From Gracilaria caudata (lineage: Eukaryota; Rhodophyta; Florideophyceae; Gracilariales; Gracilariaceae), in NCBI GenBank assembly GCA_030374735.1, contig JASCIV010000206.1, positions 1-32,230 of the forward strand: a DNA stretch of 32,230 nt. The letters are read 5' to 3'. A program made the position numbers and the translations under genes. This document shows positions 8,209 to 18,400 of the stretch, one piece after another. The notes under the pieces were generated by a model. It made no database searches, had not been told where the DNA came from, and saw only the letters and a program-made list of their open reading frames with translations. Within the stretch, counting starts at the first letter, position 1; the number at the start of each line of letters is the position of its first letter.

Positions 8209-11200
8209 CTACCATAAGAACAGGATCTGGTTTGTTGCTTCTGCTCCCCACGGTCCTCTTTCACCATCTACCAGTGCACAGAGGCCATTCGCTGCCATGA
8301 TCAAAACTGGATGCAACGAGTCCTTCAGTCGTTGAACATCAGCTCTTAGTTTTGCTATCAAATTCCTCAGCAAACCGGGGTCATTGCGTTTGGAAGCCGC
8401 TTGCATGCAGCGTATCCCAAGAAAAGTTCGCAGCGTAGAGGCATAACAAGTTTTAAAGCCAAGGTTACTAAACGACTTCGACCCAAAAAGTCCCGGACTG
8501 ATCGGCTGCGCAGCACATTCAAGAGCCGTTCTTAGTTCGCATGCAAGCTCTACAACCAGTTTCTCAGCCTTTTCCATCATGCACTGACTGCTAATCTGTC
8601 CCTTGGATACAATGCCACTATAACACCAAGCAACAAGCTGCATTTCCAATATCTTCTCCCCGGATAACGAATCATCCTCCAGTTCAAACAATCGTGTTTT
8701 CTGAGTCTTTTCGGCGTCAAGCGCTCTTTCAGCTCGATGCTCGAAGCTCTCTGTGGATTTAGTTTTTTGACCTGTTAACATTCCGAGGAATTGAAAAAGT
8801 GTCTTGTTACTTTGTTCTGCTGCACTGGTCTCCCCCAACACTAGTTCGGCGAAATGGAAGAGAGCAGGTGAACTCCTGTGATTCTCAGCTAAACGTTTGA
8901 ACAGTTCTTTTAAAGTTGGTAAAACATTCTTGGTAACACTTCGCGTTCCCCAGAGATACGGTTGCACTTTTTGCAGAGCGTGGGAAACAACGTCAGCGTG
9001 GTCGTCCTGTAAAAGCTTTGTCCACAAGATATAGCCTCTCGAAACAAGCTCTTTCGATCTGTCTGCACACACTTGAGAGCATCCCATCTCACTTGCAGTG
9101 AGGCTTGTGCACACTGCCATGCGGCTTGATGAATTGCTCGAGGTGGCGGCAATTTCGAGCCCTTGCATCCATTCAGAAGTGAGACGCACCCAACTTGGGT
9201 TTAGACCTGCAGCCTTGCCTAACAATATGAGAGCTTCCTCACGTACATCAATGCAAGCGTGATATCTGCTATGCTCAATAATCCTGGTGAGCTCTTTGTC
9301 AGTCCAATTATGTTTCTCTACAAGGCTTGACCACCAGGGCTGCCTCGAAATACCATACAGTGTACCTTGCAGTTTCAAAGCAGATATGAGAAGCTCTTCG
9401 TCTTCCGCCGCCTGGCAGTTGTGTTTTGCAAGCGTCCAAATTCTAAAGAACAACTCAATCACCTCTTTTGATATACTGTTCTCTTTCTCTCGTCTGAAGG
9501 CATTAACGCCATGGTTGCTCAACAAGCAACGAGCGTTTTCGAAGCCAGTCACTTTCAACTTCAAATCATTGCTCTCTATATCGAATAATGCTACATGCAG
9601 GCCGGGTATATGTGGATATTGTTCAGTATATTTTGCGTCACGACCAAACCTTATTCTCGACAGCTCAGAAGCAGCTTTTCGCAGAGCGGATATTCCAATC
9701 AAGTTCTCTTTAGGGTCGGAGCAAGGTCCTTCGCCCCGCAGTTCATCATCCAACTTATGACAAAGACTAATGACAGACTTGCAGAAATCACAAGATTCTC
9801 TAGCCTCCAGATCATCTTTGAGGTCACATGCCATACGATAAACGATAGTTATGATGCGAACCATCGCTGCTCGAGTGTACCTGCACGGATTTCGATTGCT
9901 GGCAACCCACATCCTCTCAGGGATATTCTTCGCAAAGATCTGAACGATGTCTTTCGCGTGCTGAGCATCATAAACCCGACAGGTACCGTACAAAATCGCT
10001 TCAACCGTCAATAAGTCACCGTGAATGTTGTTCTGACGAAGAACTCGTTCAGGCTTATCGCACTTCCGTGATTTCATGTTTCCTCTTTCTTCGTCACAAG
10101 GCAAATCTTTTGTCCTGGCTGCGGCACTACTTGGATTGATTGGTATCCCAGATATCAAAAGCTCCCTTAAGAACTGAGCAGTACTGAAGTGATCTTCTAT
10201 GAGAAGAACAGATGCCGAAGCTGCTACGCGACGAATATAGTCCGACCTCCAGTGAGAACACTTTCGTAGAACTTCGCGGAATGGTTTCATTGATACAATA
10301 GTGGCGGGATCCTCTGGAGCACCTGGACTAAGGGAAGAGAGTAAATAGAGTGTGGGGAATAAAGAGGGGTAGTCTGTGTCTTTGGCCTTCTCTGCATGCT
10401 CAACAGATAGTTGTAGTTGAGTGTTTAGAAATGAGTGTAGCTTTGGATACCTAGAGAAGAATTGAACAGGGGTGATTCCTTGCATCCGACGCAGCGGGAT
10501 TCCCGCCTTTGCGGAGGAACATGACGGCGGAGAGTCAGGCTCAGTTTTATCAGAGACTCCAATCCCCCGTCGAATCAGTGCCGAGAAGAGCATCATCGCT
10601 GAGTTTCGAATCAACCACGATGCCGAGCAGAATGCCTCCACACAAATGATCACACTCTTCTCATAGTACTTCAAGATACGTTTCGCTATCTTGGAATTCA
10701 TAAATAAGGATCGCAACATATTCAATGCATGGGAAACGCCTTCTTCCTCTTTGGAGCGTTTCGATGCGATCTTAGCAGCGTCTACAAACATATGAGATTG
10801 CTCAAGGTGCCCCAACAAGAATGTTACAATTCCATCGAGCAATGGGGCGTGCAAAGATCGGCTTTCGCTGTTTGCTTCAGAATTGACGACTGCGTTAACC
10901 AAGGCTGGTAAGCCAGCGCTACGTCGAAGCACGTACATATTCCCTCCCAGGGCGTCATTGATCTTTTTCAGAGACCACACTTTTGGTAAAGAGCGAAGGA
11001 CTAAGTTAGGCGCTTGAAGTAAGCGTTCGCAAATGAGTTGAAAGCCCTCTGCAGCACCATCGATAACACCCCAATGTCTAGTGTTCGTGAATATGTGCAA
11101 AAACAAATCTCCGATACGCTTCACATCTTCGACATTAATCAAAGCTTGTTCCCCAGATGCCCAAGAAACTTCATCCAGAAACACCTCGTGGATCAGAATA

Positions 11201-14200
11201 CCCAGGGTAATGCAAATCTCTTTCAGGCTGAGAAAACATGATGTCATCTCCAGTTGCTTTTTTTCATGAAGAAAGATATACTCGCCTTCTATCACTTCGT
11301 CATCACCAGTTGAGACACCTGTAAACGATGTAAGCGCTTCAAAAGATACACCTTTCATGGCTACAAGGGTACAGCTCCATGCCAGATCAATTACTTTGGA
11401 TACAAGAAAAGATGCACCTCTTACGCAATCCGCTGAAACAAGCTCCTTCCATGTACAGTCTTTCAAAACGTGGTGCAAGATTCGAAACCTGCCATGAAAG
11501 AGACCAGATGTACATGCTTCGGAGAAATTGGTATTCGAAAGATTTAAGACTTCTTCCAATGAGTCTAAGATCGTCCCAGCGTAATAAAGGCTTGGCACAT
11601 CAAACTGCAGTTGAGGCTCCGGCTTAACGCCATGGGGAAAACTGAAAGACTTTACCTCTGATGAATCAGTGAGCTCTCTTTTTGATAAGACCATGGGAAA
11701 CACTAGTTTCTTATACAAAAACTTGATAATCGATGCGCCAGAGTCGACATCCCGAAGTTTTGGTGATTGCAACAATGGAATGGCAGCTTCTTGTATGGCA
11801 GCTGCTTCGGACTGGGTTTGCAGACCAAGCGGAAATTCTGGAAGAGATAGCAATACTTGTAATGCAGAACGGCGGGTTCTTTCCCATTCGTCAAGCAAAC
11901 CTACTGATATCCCTGCCAGTACAGGACCATATGAATGCGAGGATATGAAACCCTCGAGCCCGAGATTTTCAGACATCAGAAGCATAACTTCAAACGCATT
12001 CACCCTTCTTCCAAACACAGCACCAGGATACACGTTTGCCAACAGAATCTTGAAACAGGCCGTCTCAAATCGAACCAGTCGCTCAACAAGGAGTTCACGC
12101 ATGTTCTCGAAGCTCGCTGTGCGACGGCCGCCATGTCTTAGCTTCCGTTCGCGCGTCCACCATCCCCCGCAATCGTCGGAAGCAGCCTTCTTACAGGCGG
12201 TAAAACGTTCGAAAAACCTGCGCATACTATGTCTAAATCGGGAACGATGCGACAGTGACGAGCAATATGTTAGAGCAATAGGTAAGTACATCAAAACCAA
12301 ATCAAGCTCCTCTTGCCTGATAGGCTCTGTAGGAGCCCGGGAAGTTACAATCAGTTCAAAAGTGGTAGACCGCAGTTCATCGTCGGCGCTAATCAAAGCA
12401 TCTCTTAGCAAACGTAAAACGTCTGGTTCTGTAAAGGAACCAACACACACTCCGTGGTTTCTGGTCACCGACATTATTGTTATGACCGTTGCAGTTCGAC
12501 AGGGACCATCAACTTGAAGTCGGTCGAGACGATCCAAAAGCGATTTGGCACAGAGCTCGACGAGCCCTTTGTCTAGTCGTCGAAAGTAGACGGGAAGAAT
12601 ATGTTCTGCAGTGGTCTCGCGAACAGACTTTCGAGAAGGATTAGTTAACGATAGAAGAAGTGGATGGCAGGTCATATCAGCGAAACTAGTGCCAGATCTC
12701 TGACACTCTGTGCGAAGAGCGTTCCAAAATGCCCCCAGCCAATCTGCCGCAGCCTTCGTCAGACGAGAATCTGCACATGCGGCTTCGATTGCTCTTTCCT
12801 GACATCTCGGTTCGCATTTCAGAAGGCGCATGGGTCCGACACGAGTGATTAAAATGCTGAGAGGGGCATAAATCCCTCGACGATACCAGCTTCCCTTCAC
12901 AAGTGCAAAAGCCATCTCTTCCCAGAATGCAGTTGATTCAACATCGTTTCCATCAACTGCTATCAAGGCTTCGATAGCCTCTCTTATCTGCTGTGTTGTG
13001 CCAGGAAACGTCTCATTCCACCGTCCTTTAATCACAAGAACAGCAGCCTTTCGGCATTGAATACCGAGCTTTAACGGACTTTGACGCCGAATGCACTTAA
13101 CCAAAGCGTCCATGGCCAGATATCGAAGGTGGGCATCCTCATTCTCTTCAACCATTAGTATCAAACGTTCGAACACTGTGAAATTGTCTTTTGCAGACCA
13201 GATTTGGTCTTTAGGGGGGAACAGAATCAACGGTTGAGCTACTCTCGCAGCCGGTGTCTCCATAATTGCTCGAAGCATAGATAATCTAGAGAAATGAGGA
13301 AACTGAGGCAATTCCGCAAAAACCTTTCTCCTCAGAAGTTGTGACACCTTTTCGGGGTGGTCTTCAACTCCTTCAACAATCAATAAGCCGGTCACATAAG
13401 CGATTGAACAAGCTAAGGCACAGTTGCGTGGAATAGTTGACAATAGCAACAGTTGTCTGCAGCTTCCGACTAGATCCTCAACAATGGACATCAATTCTGT
13501 TGAGTCTGTACCTGACAGGTCCTCTAACCGGAGAACAGACTTTTTCAGACCATTTAGCAAGTCCTGAGCGGCCTTGAGCGCAAAATCACTGGCATTCTCT
13601 AAAACTCTCTTGCTATCAACCTCATACTGGGTCTGTCGGTTTGAATCGCTTCGATTGTTAATGGAGAGCAAATGCATGGTCTCCATTTCATCTCTCATTG
13701 TAGCTTGCAAATAAATTTGCACAACGTCATTGATGATGTGTAGAGAACCCAGGACGCGTTTCTTATGGTGAAATATCCAGGCTCTCGTCTGCGGTTCTGC
13801 AACAGTTACCGATATAAGACACATATATGTAACGAGCGCAGAGAACGGAATGTAAGGATCTGAAGAAGGTAGGGGAGACACAACAACCTCCAATCGCATG
13901 AAGAACTGTGAGAACGCGTTGTACACTTCATCAAGACGGGTGGGACATCTCAGCAGGGCCCGAAGTGCAGTTGAGACCAAACCAGCAGTGGCACCCGGCG
14001 AATCAAACAGTACGCCAGTTATAATAGAGCCGACCATTCGACAGAAGTATATGTCATTAGAGCATTGCTCACTCTTCGCGACGCACGCGCAAAGCGGCTG
14101 ACCGCTACTATTGTCAAAGATGTGGGCATCACGCAATTGAATTCCCAACAACTTGAGGGCGGAAACTTGAGCTTTCTGAGTCGTAGCGTCACGTATGGTG

Positions 14201-14337
14201 GTAAGCGTGGATGCTATGTTGATGTTTGATATGCACGAGATATCGTCGAGGACCCAGGTCGCCCGTTTTGGAAAACTTATAGGCTTCGTATCTGAGGGCG
14301 ATGAGCTTCTGAGACTCGCGAGATCAGCGCGACCCAT
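8209..14337 (-). CDS. THADA: THADA/Trm732-family protein (DUF2428)
   Basis: 2042 residues in one intronless frame, ATG at 14337, TAG stop. THADA/Trm732 is a long helical-repeat protein that partners the FTSJ1/Trm7 methyltransferase for 2'-O-methylation of position 32 in the tRNA anticodon loop. The diagnostic DUF2428 region lies at about residues 940-1225. It includes SLKEICITLGILIHE, a GDLFLHIFTNTRHWG segment followed by GAAEGFQLICERLL, LRRSAGLPALVNAV near 1138, and SHALNMLRSLF near 1205 followed by WLIRNSAMMLFSALIRR. The rest is alpha-helical, HEAT-like and poorly conserved, as in the family. Length compares with about 1950 in human THADA and 1420 in yeast Trm732. No signal peptide or membrane segment stands out. 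It converges on the DUF3593-DUF2499 gene and diverges from XRN2 across an AT-rich gap. Long plus-strand frames inside it are shadows. Confidence 0.93.
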   Translation of the reverse strand: MGRADLASLRSSSPSDTKPISFPKRATWVLDDISCISNINIASTLTTIRDATTQKAQVSALKLLGIQLRDAHIFDNSSGQPLCACVAKSEQCSNDIYFCRMVGSIITGVLFDSPGATAGLVSTALRALLRCPTRLDEVYNAFSQFFMRLEVVVSPLPSSDPYIPFSALVTYMCLISVTVAEPQTRAWIFHHKKRVLGSLHIINDVVQIYLQATMRDEMETMHLLSINNRSDSNRQTQYEVDSKRVLENASDFALKAAQDLLNGLKKSVLRLEDLSGTDSTELMSIVEDLVGSCRQLLLLSTIPRNCALACSIAYVTGLLIVEGVEDHPEKVSQLLRRKVFAELPQFPHFSRLSMLRAIMETPAARVAQPLILFPPKDQIWSAKDNFTVFERLILMVEENEDAHLRYLAMDALVKCIRRQSPLKLGIQCRKAAVLVIKGRWNETFPGTTQQIREAIEALIAVDGNDVESTAFWEEMAFALVKGSWYRRGIYAPLSILITRVGPMRLLKCEPRCQERAIEAACADSRLTKAAADWLGAFWNALRTECQRSGTSFADMTCHPLLLSLTNPSRKSVRETTAEHILPVYFRRLDKGLVELCAKSLLDRLDRLQVDGPCRTATVITIMSVTRNHGVCVGSFTEPDVLRLLRDALISADDELRSTTFELIVTSRAPTEPIRQEELDLVLMYLPIALTYCSSLSHRSRFRHSMRRFFERFTACKKAASDDCGGWWTRERKLRHGGRRTASFENMRELLVERLVRFETACFKILLANVYPGAVFGRRVNAFEVMLLMSENLGLEGFISSHSYGPVLAGISVGLLDEWERTRRSALQVLLSLPEFPLGLQTQSEAAAIQEAAIPLLQSPKLRDVDSGASIIKFLYKKLVFPMVLSKRELTDSSEVKSFSFPHGVKPEPQLQFDVPSLYYAGTILDSLEEVLNLSNTNFSEACTSGLFHGRFRILHHVLKDCTWKELVSADCVRGASFLVSKVIDLAWSCTLVAMKGVSFEALTSFTGVSTGDDEVIEGEYIFLHEKKQLEMTSCFLSLKEICITLGILIHEVFLDEVSWASGEQALINVEDVKRIGDLFLHIFTNTRHWGVIDGAAEGFQLICERLLQAPNLVLRSLPKVWSLKKINDALGGNMYVLRRSAGLPALVNAVVNSEANSESRSLHAPLLDGIVTFLLGHLEQSHMFVDAAKIASKRSKEEEGVSHALNMLRSLFMNSKIAKRILKYYEKSVIICVEAFCSASWLIRNSAMMLFSALIRRGIGVSDKTEPDSPPSCSSAKAGIPLRRMQGITPVQFFSRYPKLHSFLNTQLQLSVEHAEKAKDTDYPSLFPTLYLLSSLSPGAPEDPATIVSMKPFREVLRKCSHWRSDYIRRVAASASVLLIEDHFSTAQFLRELLISGIPINPSSAAARTKDLPCDEERGNMKSRKCDKPERVLRQNNIHGDLLTVEAILYGTCRVYDAQHAKDIVQIFAKNIPERMWVASNRNPCRYTRAAMVRIITIVYRMACDLKDDLEARESCDFCKSVISLCHKLDDELRGEGPCSDPKENLIGISALRKAASELSRIRFGRDAKYTEQYPHIPGLHVALFDIESNDLKLKVTGFENARCLLSNHGVNAFRREKENSISKEVIELFFRIWTLAKHNCQAAEDEELLISALKLQGTLYGISRQPWWSSLVEKHNWTDKELTRIIEHSRYHACIDVREEALILLGKAAGLNPSWVRLTSEWMQGLEIAATSSNSSSRMAVCTSLTASEMGCSQVCADRSKELVSRGYILWTKLLQDDHADVVSHALQKVQPYLWGTRSVTKNVLPTLKELFKRLAENHRSSPALFHFAELVLGETSAAEQSNKTLFQFLGMLTGQKTKSTESFEHRAERALDAEKTQKTRLFELEDDSLSGEKILEMQLVAWCYSGIVSKGQISSQCMMEKAEKLVVELACELRTALECAAQPISPGLFGSKSFSNLGFKTCYASTLRTFLGIRCMQAASKRNDPGLLRNLIAKLRADVQRLKDSLHPVLIMAANGLCALVDGERGPWGAEATNQILFLW

Positions 14338-14843
14338 GATAACCTACGGACTCACTCCCCTTAGTTCCAATTTCCTCAAGATCATCGACGGTGAACGCTT
14401 TTCGCAACGAACGCGGATAGAAGGGTAGCCAAAAGCATTACAAAGATAAGGGAGAATTTGTTACTGGATGAATAATTGAAATACCAAAATTTAAAAGTGT
14501 AGTCAGTATTTTTATATCAACAACTGGCAACTTGCACGAATTGATAAAAGAATATTGGCTATCAAGAGAAGCCGATACCATTCTGAAGCGTGCAATTATT
14601 GCAATACTTACAAGAGACCATTACCTTTTTTCACATATCAAGCTTTCAAAAGGTGTTGGAAGAAATAGCCTGGAGTCTCGAGAGTTGAAGTGAAGAATAA
14701 TACTCATTGCTTTTCTGTTGTAATTACAAAAAGAGCCAGAATCTTTAGTGGTGGTCAAATGGCGGAACAATACATAAATATATATATGATAGTGCGCAAA
14801 AAAACAGCTTTCCGTCAGTCGCTGGCAGGTGCCTATTAGGCAT

Positions 14844-14901
14844 ATAATTGTTTGTAAAGTAAACCGGACACTGTCCGGTTTACCCCTTTACAAACAATTA
14901 T
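14844..14901. repeat. 58-base inverted repeat (foldback)
   Basis: The left arm at 14844-14870 (27 bases) pairs perfectly with the right arm at 14872-14901 (30 bases), apart from an extra CCC at 14883-14885 on the right. The loop is a single base, C14871. The arms begin ATAATTGTTTGTAAAG and continue TAAACCGGACA. It sits in the divergent THADA/XRN2 promoter gap. It could be a small foldback or MITE-type relic, a cruciform-forming site, or the source of a hairpin RNA. Confidence 0.9.
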
Positions 14902-15120
14902 AGGATAACGCCTAGCCAAGGCCCTTGGGTGCGATCGAAACCATGGAGTCAAGCTTGGAATCAAAAGGTGGCTCACTTGATCCCCTTCTTTGATGCGAAA
15001 CAAGCGCCACTGGCTGCCACGGCCCTAAAAATTAGACAAAAAAGGCTCCTCGGCTGTCGAGGACCTCGATCAATGTACACGTATTGTGTCACACGCACCC
15101 ATTTCGAGGCTTCGCCAACT

Positions 15121-15151
15121 GGTGCCCTCGAAAGCAACTTTCGCTGGCACC
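15121..15151. repeat. Two-segment stem-loop upstream of XRN2
   Basis: GGTGCC (15121-15126) pairs with GGCACC (15146-15151), and CGAAAG (15129-15134) pairs with CTTTCG (15138-15143). A symmetric CT/CT internal loop separates the two stems, and the apical loop is CAA. It lies 306 bases before the XRN2 ATG, so it could be in the leader or in the promoter DNA. Confidence 0.6.
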
Positions 15152-15457
15152 GAAAACCAGCCCCAAGAACCTTTTCGTGGTCTTCGTCATGCGGTGCACA
15201 GCGCCGCAAGGCCTAATTCAAAGAGGGCAGGATCCACTACATTATTTAAGCTTGTTTATCTCTCCCGCCAGCTAGAGGTACTCTTGTGCAAGGTAAAGGT
15301 TGAAAGTCACAGTTCTCACTTGTGCGTTCCAACTCTTTCTTCCGCCTTCGCCCCGTCTCGTAGGAAACCTGGCGCTCACAGAACAACCATTCTTGCCTAA
15401 ATGCTCCACTGTTGATCTCTCCGCCGTTAACACGCTCACGCCGGTCGCACTTTTTCG

Positions 15458-18400
15458 ATGGGTATTCCAGCGTATTTCAGATGGATTTCCGAAAAGTACC
15501 CGCGCATTCTCGTTGACTGCGTTGAACAGGTTCATTATGACCAGGTCACCGGTGACGAGAACCCTGTCGACGCCTCCACCCCGAATCCAAATGGGGTGGA
15601 ATTTGACAATCTTTACCTGGACATGAATGGCATAATTCACCCGTGTACGCACCCAGAAGACGGACCAGCTCCTAAGAACGAGCAGGAAATGTTCCAGGCT
15701 ATCTGTCAATATATTGATCGCATTTTTGGCATTGTTAGACCGCGGAAGTTGCTCTACATGGCTGTGGACGGCGTTGCTCCGCGAGCAAAGATTAACCAAC
15801 AACGGTCGAGAAGATTTCGAGCAGCCCAGGAACATCAGGAGAAACTGAAAGCACAGAAGAGGCTTCTGTCCGAATGGTCACAACAGAATCAAGTCATCGA
15901 TGAACAACAAAATGAAAACGACGCGTCCGACTTTCATTTTGATTCCAACGTGATTACGCCAGGAACACCGTTCATGGCTCGCCTTGCTGTTGCCCTGCGC
16001 TCCTACGTTGCCGACCGAATCAAGAACGTGCCTGCCTGGAGTGATGTTGTTGTAGTGTTCTCCGATGCTTCAGTACCTGGGGAAGGAGAGCATAAGATTG
16101 CCGAGTTTATCCGTCGCGAGCGTTCGCAACCGGGGTACGACCCATCTCTTAGACATGTCATGTATGGCCTTGATGCGGACCTTATCATGTTGGCGTTGGC
16201 TACACACGAGGTCAATTTCACCATATTGCGAGAAGAAGTGTTCCCCAAACGCGGGGCTCAAAGGCAAAGTGAACCACCATCGCAATCACATCCGAAACAA
16301 ATTGAGCACACTGTAGGTGAAACAGAGCAAGGAGGTATTAAGCTTCGCTCGGAGCTTGGTGGCAAAAAACCGTTTCACTTCTTACATGTGCATATCCTTC
16401 GAGAGTACCTGGAGCTCGAGTTCAAGGACGACATTACTAATGAACAATCTTTGACGCGTCTGTCGACAATGGTTTTCGACCTTGAAAGGGTTATTGATGA
16501 CTTCGTCTTTATGTGTTTCTTTGTAGGGAACGATTTCTTACCTCATTTACCGACACTTGATATCCGCGAAGGGGCAATTGACTATCTGATCGAGCTCTAC
16601 AAGACAGAAGTAGCGCGCATTGGATATCTTACTTCGGCTCAGGGTGAAATTGATTTTGTGCGAGTTAGAAAGCTTTTGCAGAAAGTATCCGGAAAAGAGG
16701 AGGATGTGTTCAAAGAACGCCTTCACCGCGAAAAATTGCAAGCCGAGCGCGCGAAAGAACAACAACATGCGAAAGGTGAGGGTCGCCGCAAAAGGGATGC
16801 TTCTAGTCTCACGGAGGGGGGTGGTGCTGATGAATCGGAGAAGACACGTCCCGCAAAACGACGCCAAATAGAGAAGAAAAGAAAGGACCAGGGATACCAA
16901 GAAGCCTTCGACACAATGCCAACGATTGAGCTCGGTCGAAAAACCGGGCGCGTTTTTGGACTTGGTAATTCCGAAGCTAACGCGGGAGCGGCGAAAGCCA
17001 TTAAGGCGAACCTAAAGCATATCAAAGAAAGCGCATCAAAGGCGCAAAACTCGGGCGGTGCCGTGAAGCTCGAGGCTGAGTTGCCTAGTACAAAACACGA
17101 AAACCTGACGACTGATATTGAGCAACAAGCCACCTCAACGGAGCCTACGAACAAGACCATGGTAAAACGAACGAAAGCTGAATTCGATCTGGCTCTTAAA
17201 GAACGTCTTCGTGAGATGAATAAGCTTGAATTTGTTGATTCTGTCAAACTTGGGGAGGATGGTTGGAAGGATCGTTACTACCAGCAAAAGTTCGGGTGGG
17301 AAGCAAATCATCGAGAGGAGAAGCTGCTTTTGTTGCGCAAATATCACGAGGGCCTTCAATGGGTAATGAAATACTACTACGTCGGATGCATATCATGGGG
17401 CTGGTACTACCCGTACCACTACGCACCTTTTGCATCTGATCTTGTTGAAAGCGAATTTATCTCAGGTGATATGAAGTTTGAACTTGGACAACCGTTTGAG
17501 CCGTTCTCTCAATTACAAGCGGTCATGCCAGCGTCTAGTGGCAAACTGGTGTTGCCCACCTGCTATTCTGACCTGATGGTGAACCCAAAGTCGCCAATCA
17601 TAGACTACTATCCAGAAGACTTTGAGGTTGATCTTAACGGCAAACGCTATGCGTGGCAAGGAGTTGTTTTACTTCCTTTCATCGATGAAAAAAGATTAAA
17701 TTCCGCGCTGTCGCCGCTGAAAGACAAACTTACGGAGGAAGAGAAACACCGAAATTCCTTTGGAACAACGTTTATCATAATTCGTGGCGACTCTGATTTG
17801 GGAAGAGCGCGAAGAAAGCAGCCTTCTAAAGATGAGAACGACGTGCAGGACATCAGCTTTGATGAAGCCAGGGGATATTTGTTCGGGAAAGTTTCCAATT
17901 GCACTGAATGCGGCCACCACGAGGTGCTAGCATTGACTTTTGAAGTGCCCGACTATCTTCCACATCGCTCTGAGCTCTTACCAGGTGCAAACTTGCCACC
18001 GAATCAACTGGACGACTGGACGAAGTCAACGTCAAGAAATTGTGGGTGGAAGCAGGCTCGTTTTGGGCCTCTTGGGCGTGCAGCACGCGAACTTATGAAC
18101 GACAGACAACGTCGAATGTCTTCACTCGGAAGGCGGAATCGAGGGCCAGCTCGAGGGAGGCGGGATTCGTTTCAACCCGATCTACCTATTATCAACAGAC
18201 CCACCAGCGATGTGGGGAGCTCGATGTTTGGTGGGCTAGGCTCTTCAGCGCCTTCGTTGCCTCGCTGGGTTCGCGGTATGCATGCTAAGCAAACAAGGCG
18301 TGGGGGTTATGGCGGAGGATGGGGGCAAGGTGTTTACGGAGTTGAGGCAGATCCCTACAGGCCGCCTAGCAAAGATGGTGGTTACTATTCCGGTAGTGGG

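Larger units (their letters stand above)
14338..15457. promoter_or_regulatory. Divergent promoter region, THADA / XRN2
   Basis: This 1.12 kb gap lies between two divergent start codons. Bases about 14440-14830 are clearly more AT-rich than the neighbouring genes and include a short TA run near 14775-14795. A foldback at 14844-14901 and a two-part hairpin at 15121-15151 are listed separately. A weak TATA-like ATTATTTAAG at 15241 precedes the XRN2 ATG by about 210 bases. No gene is recognisable; the open frames at 14929-15400 have no conserved features. Confidence 0.5.

Noticed and set aside
11669..12517. 282-codon plus-strand ORF
   Set aside because: It is antisense to the well-supported THADA frame, Ser-rich without domains, and best explained as a shadow of that gene's codon usage.
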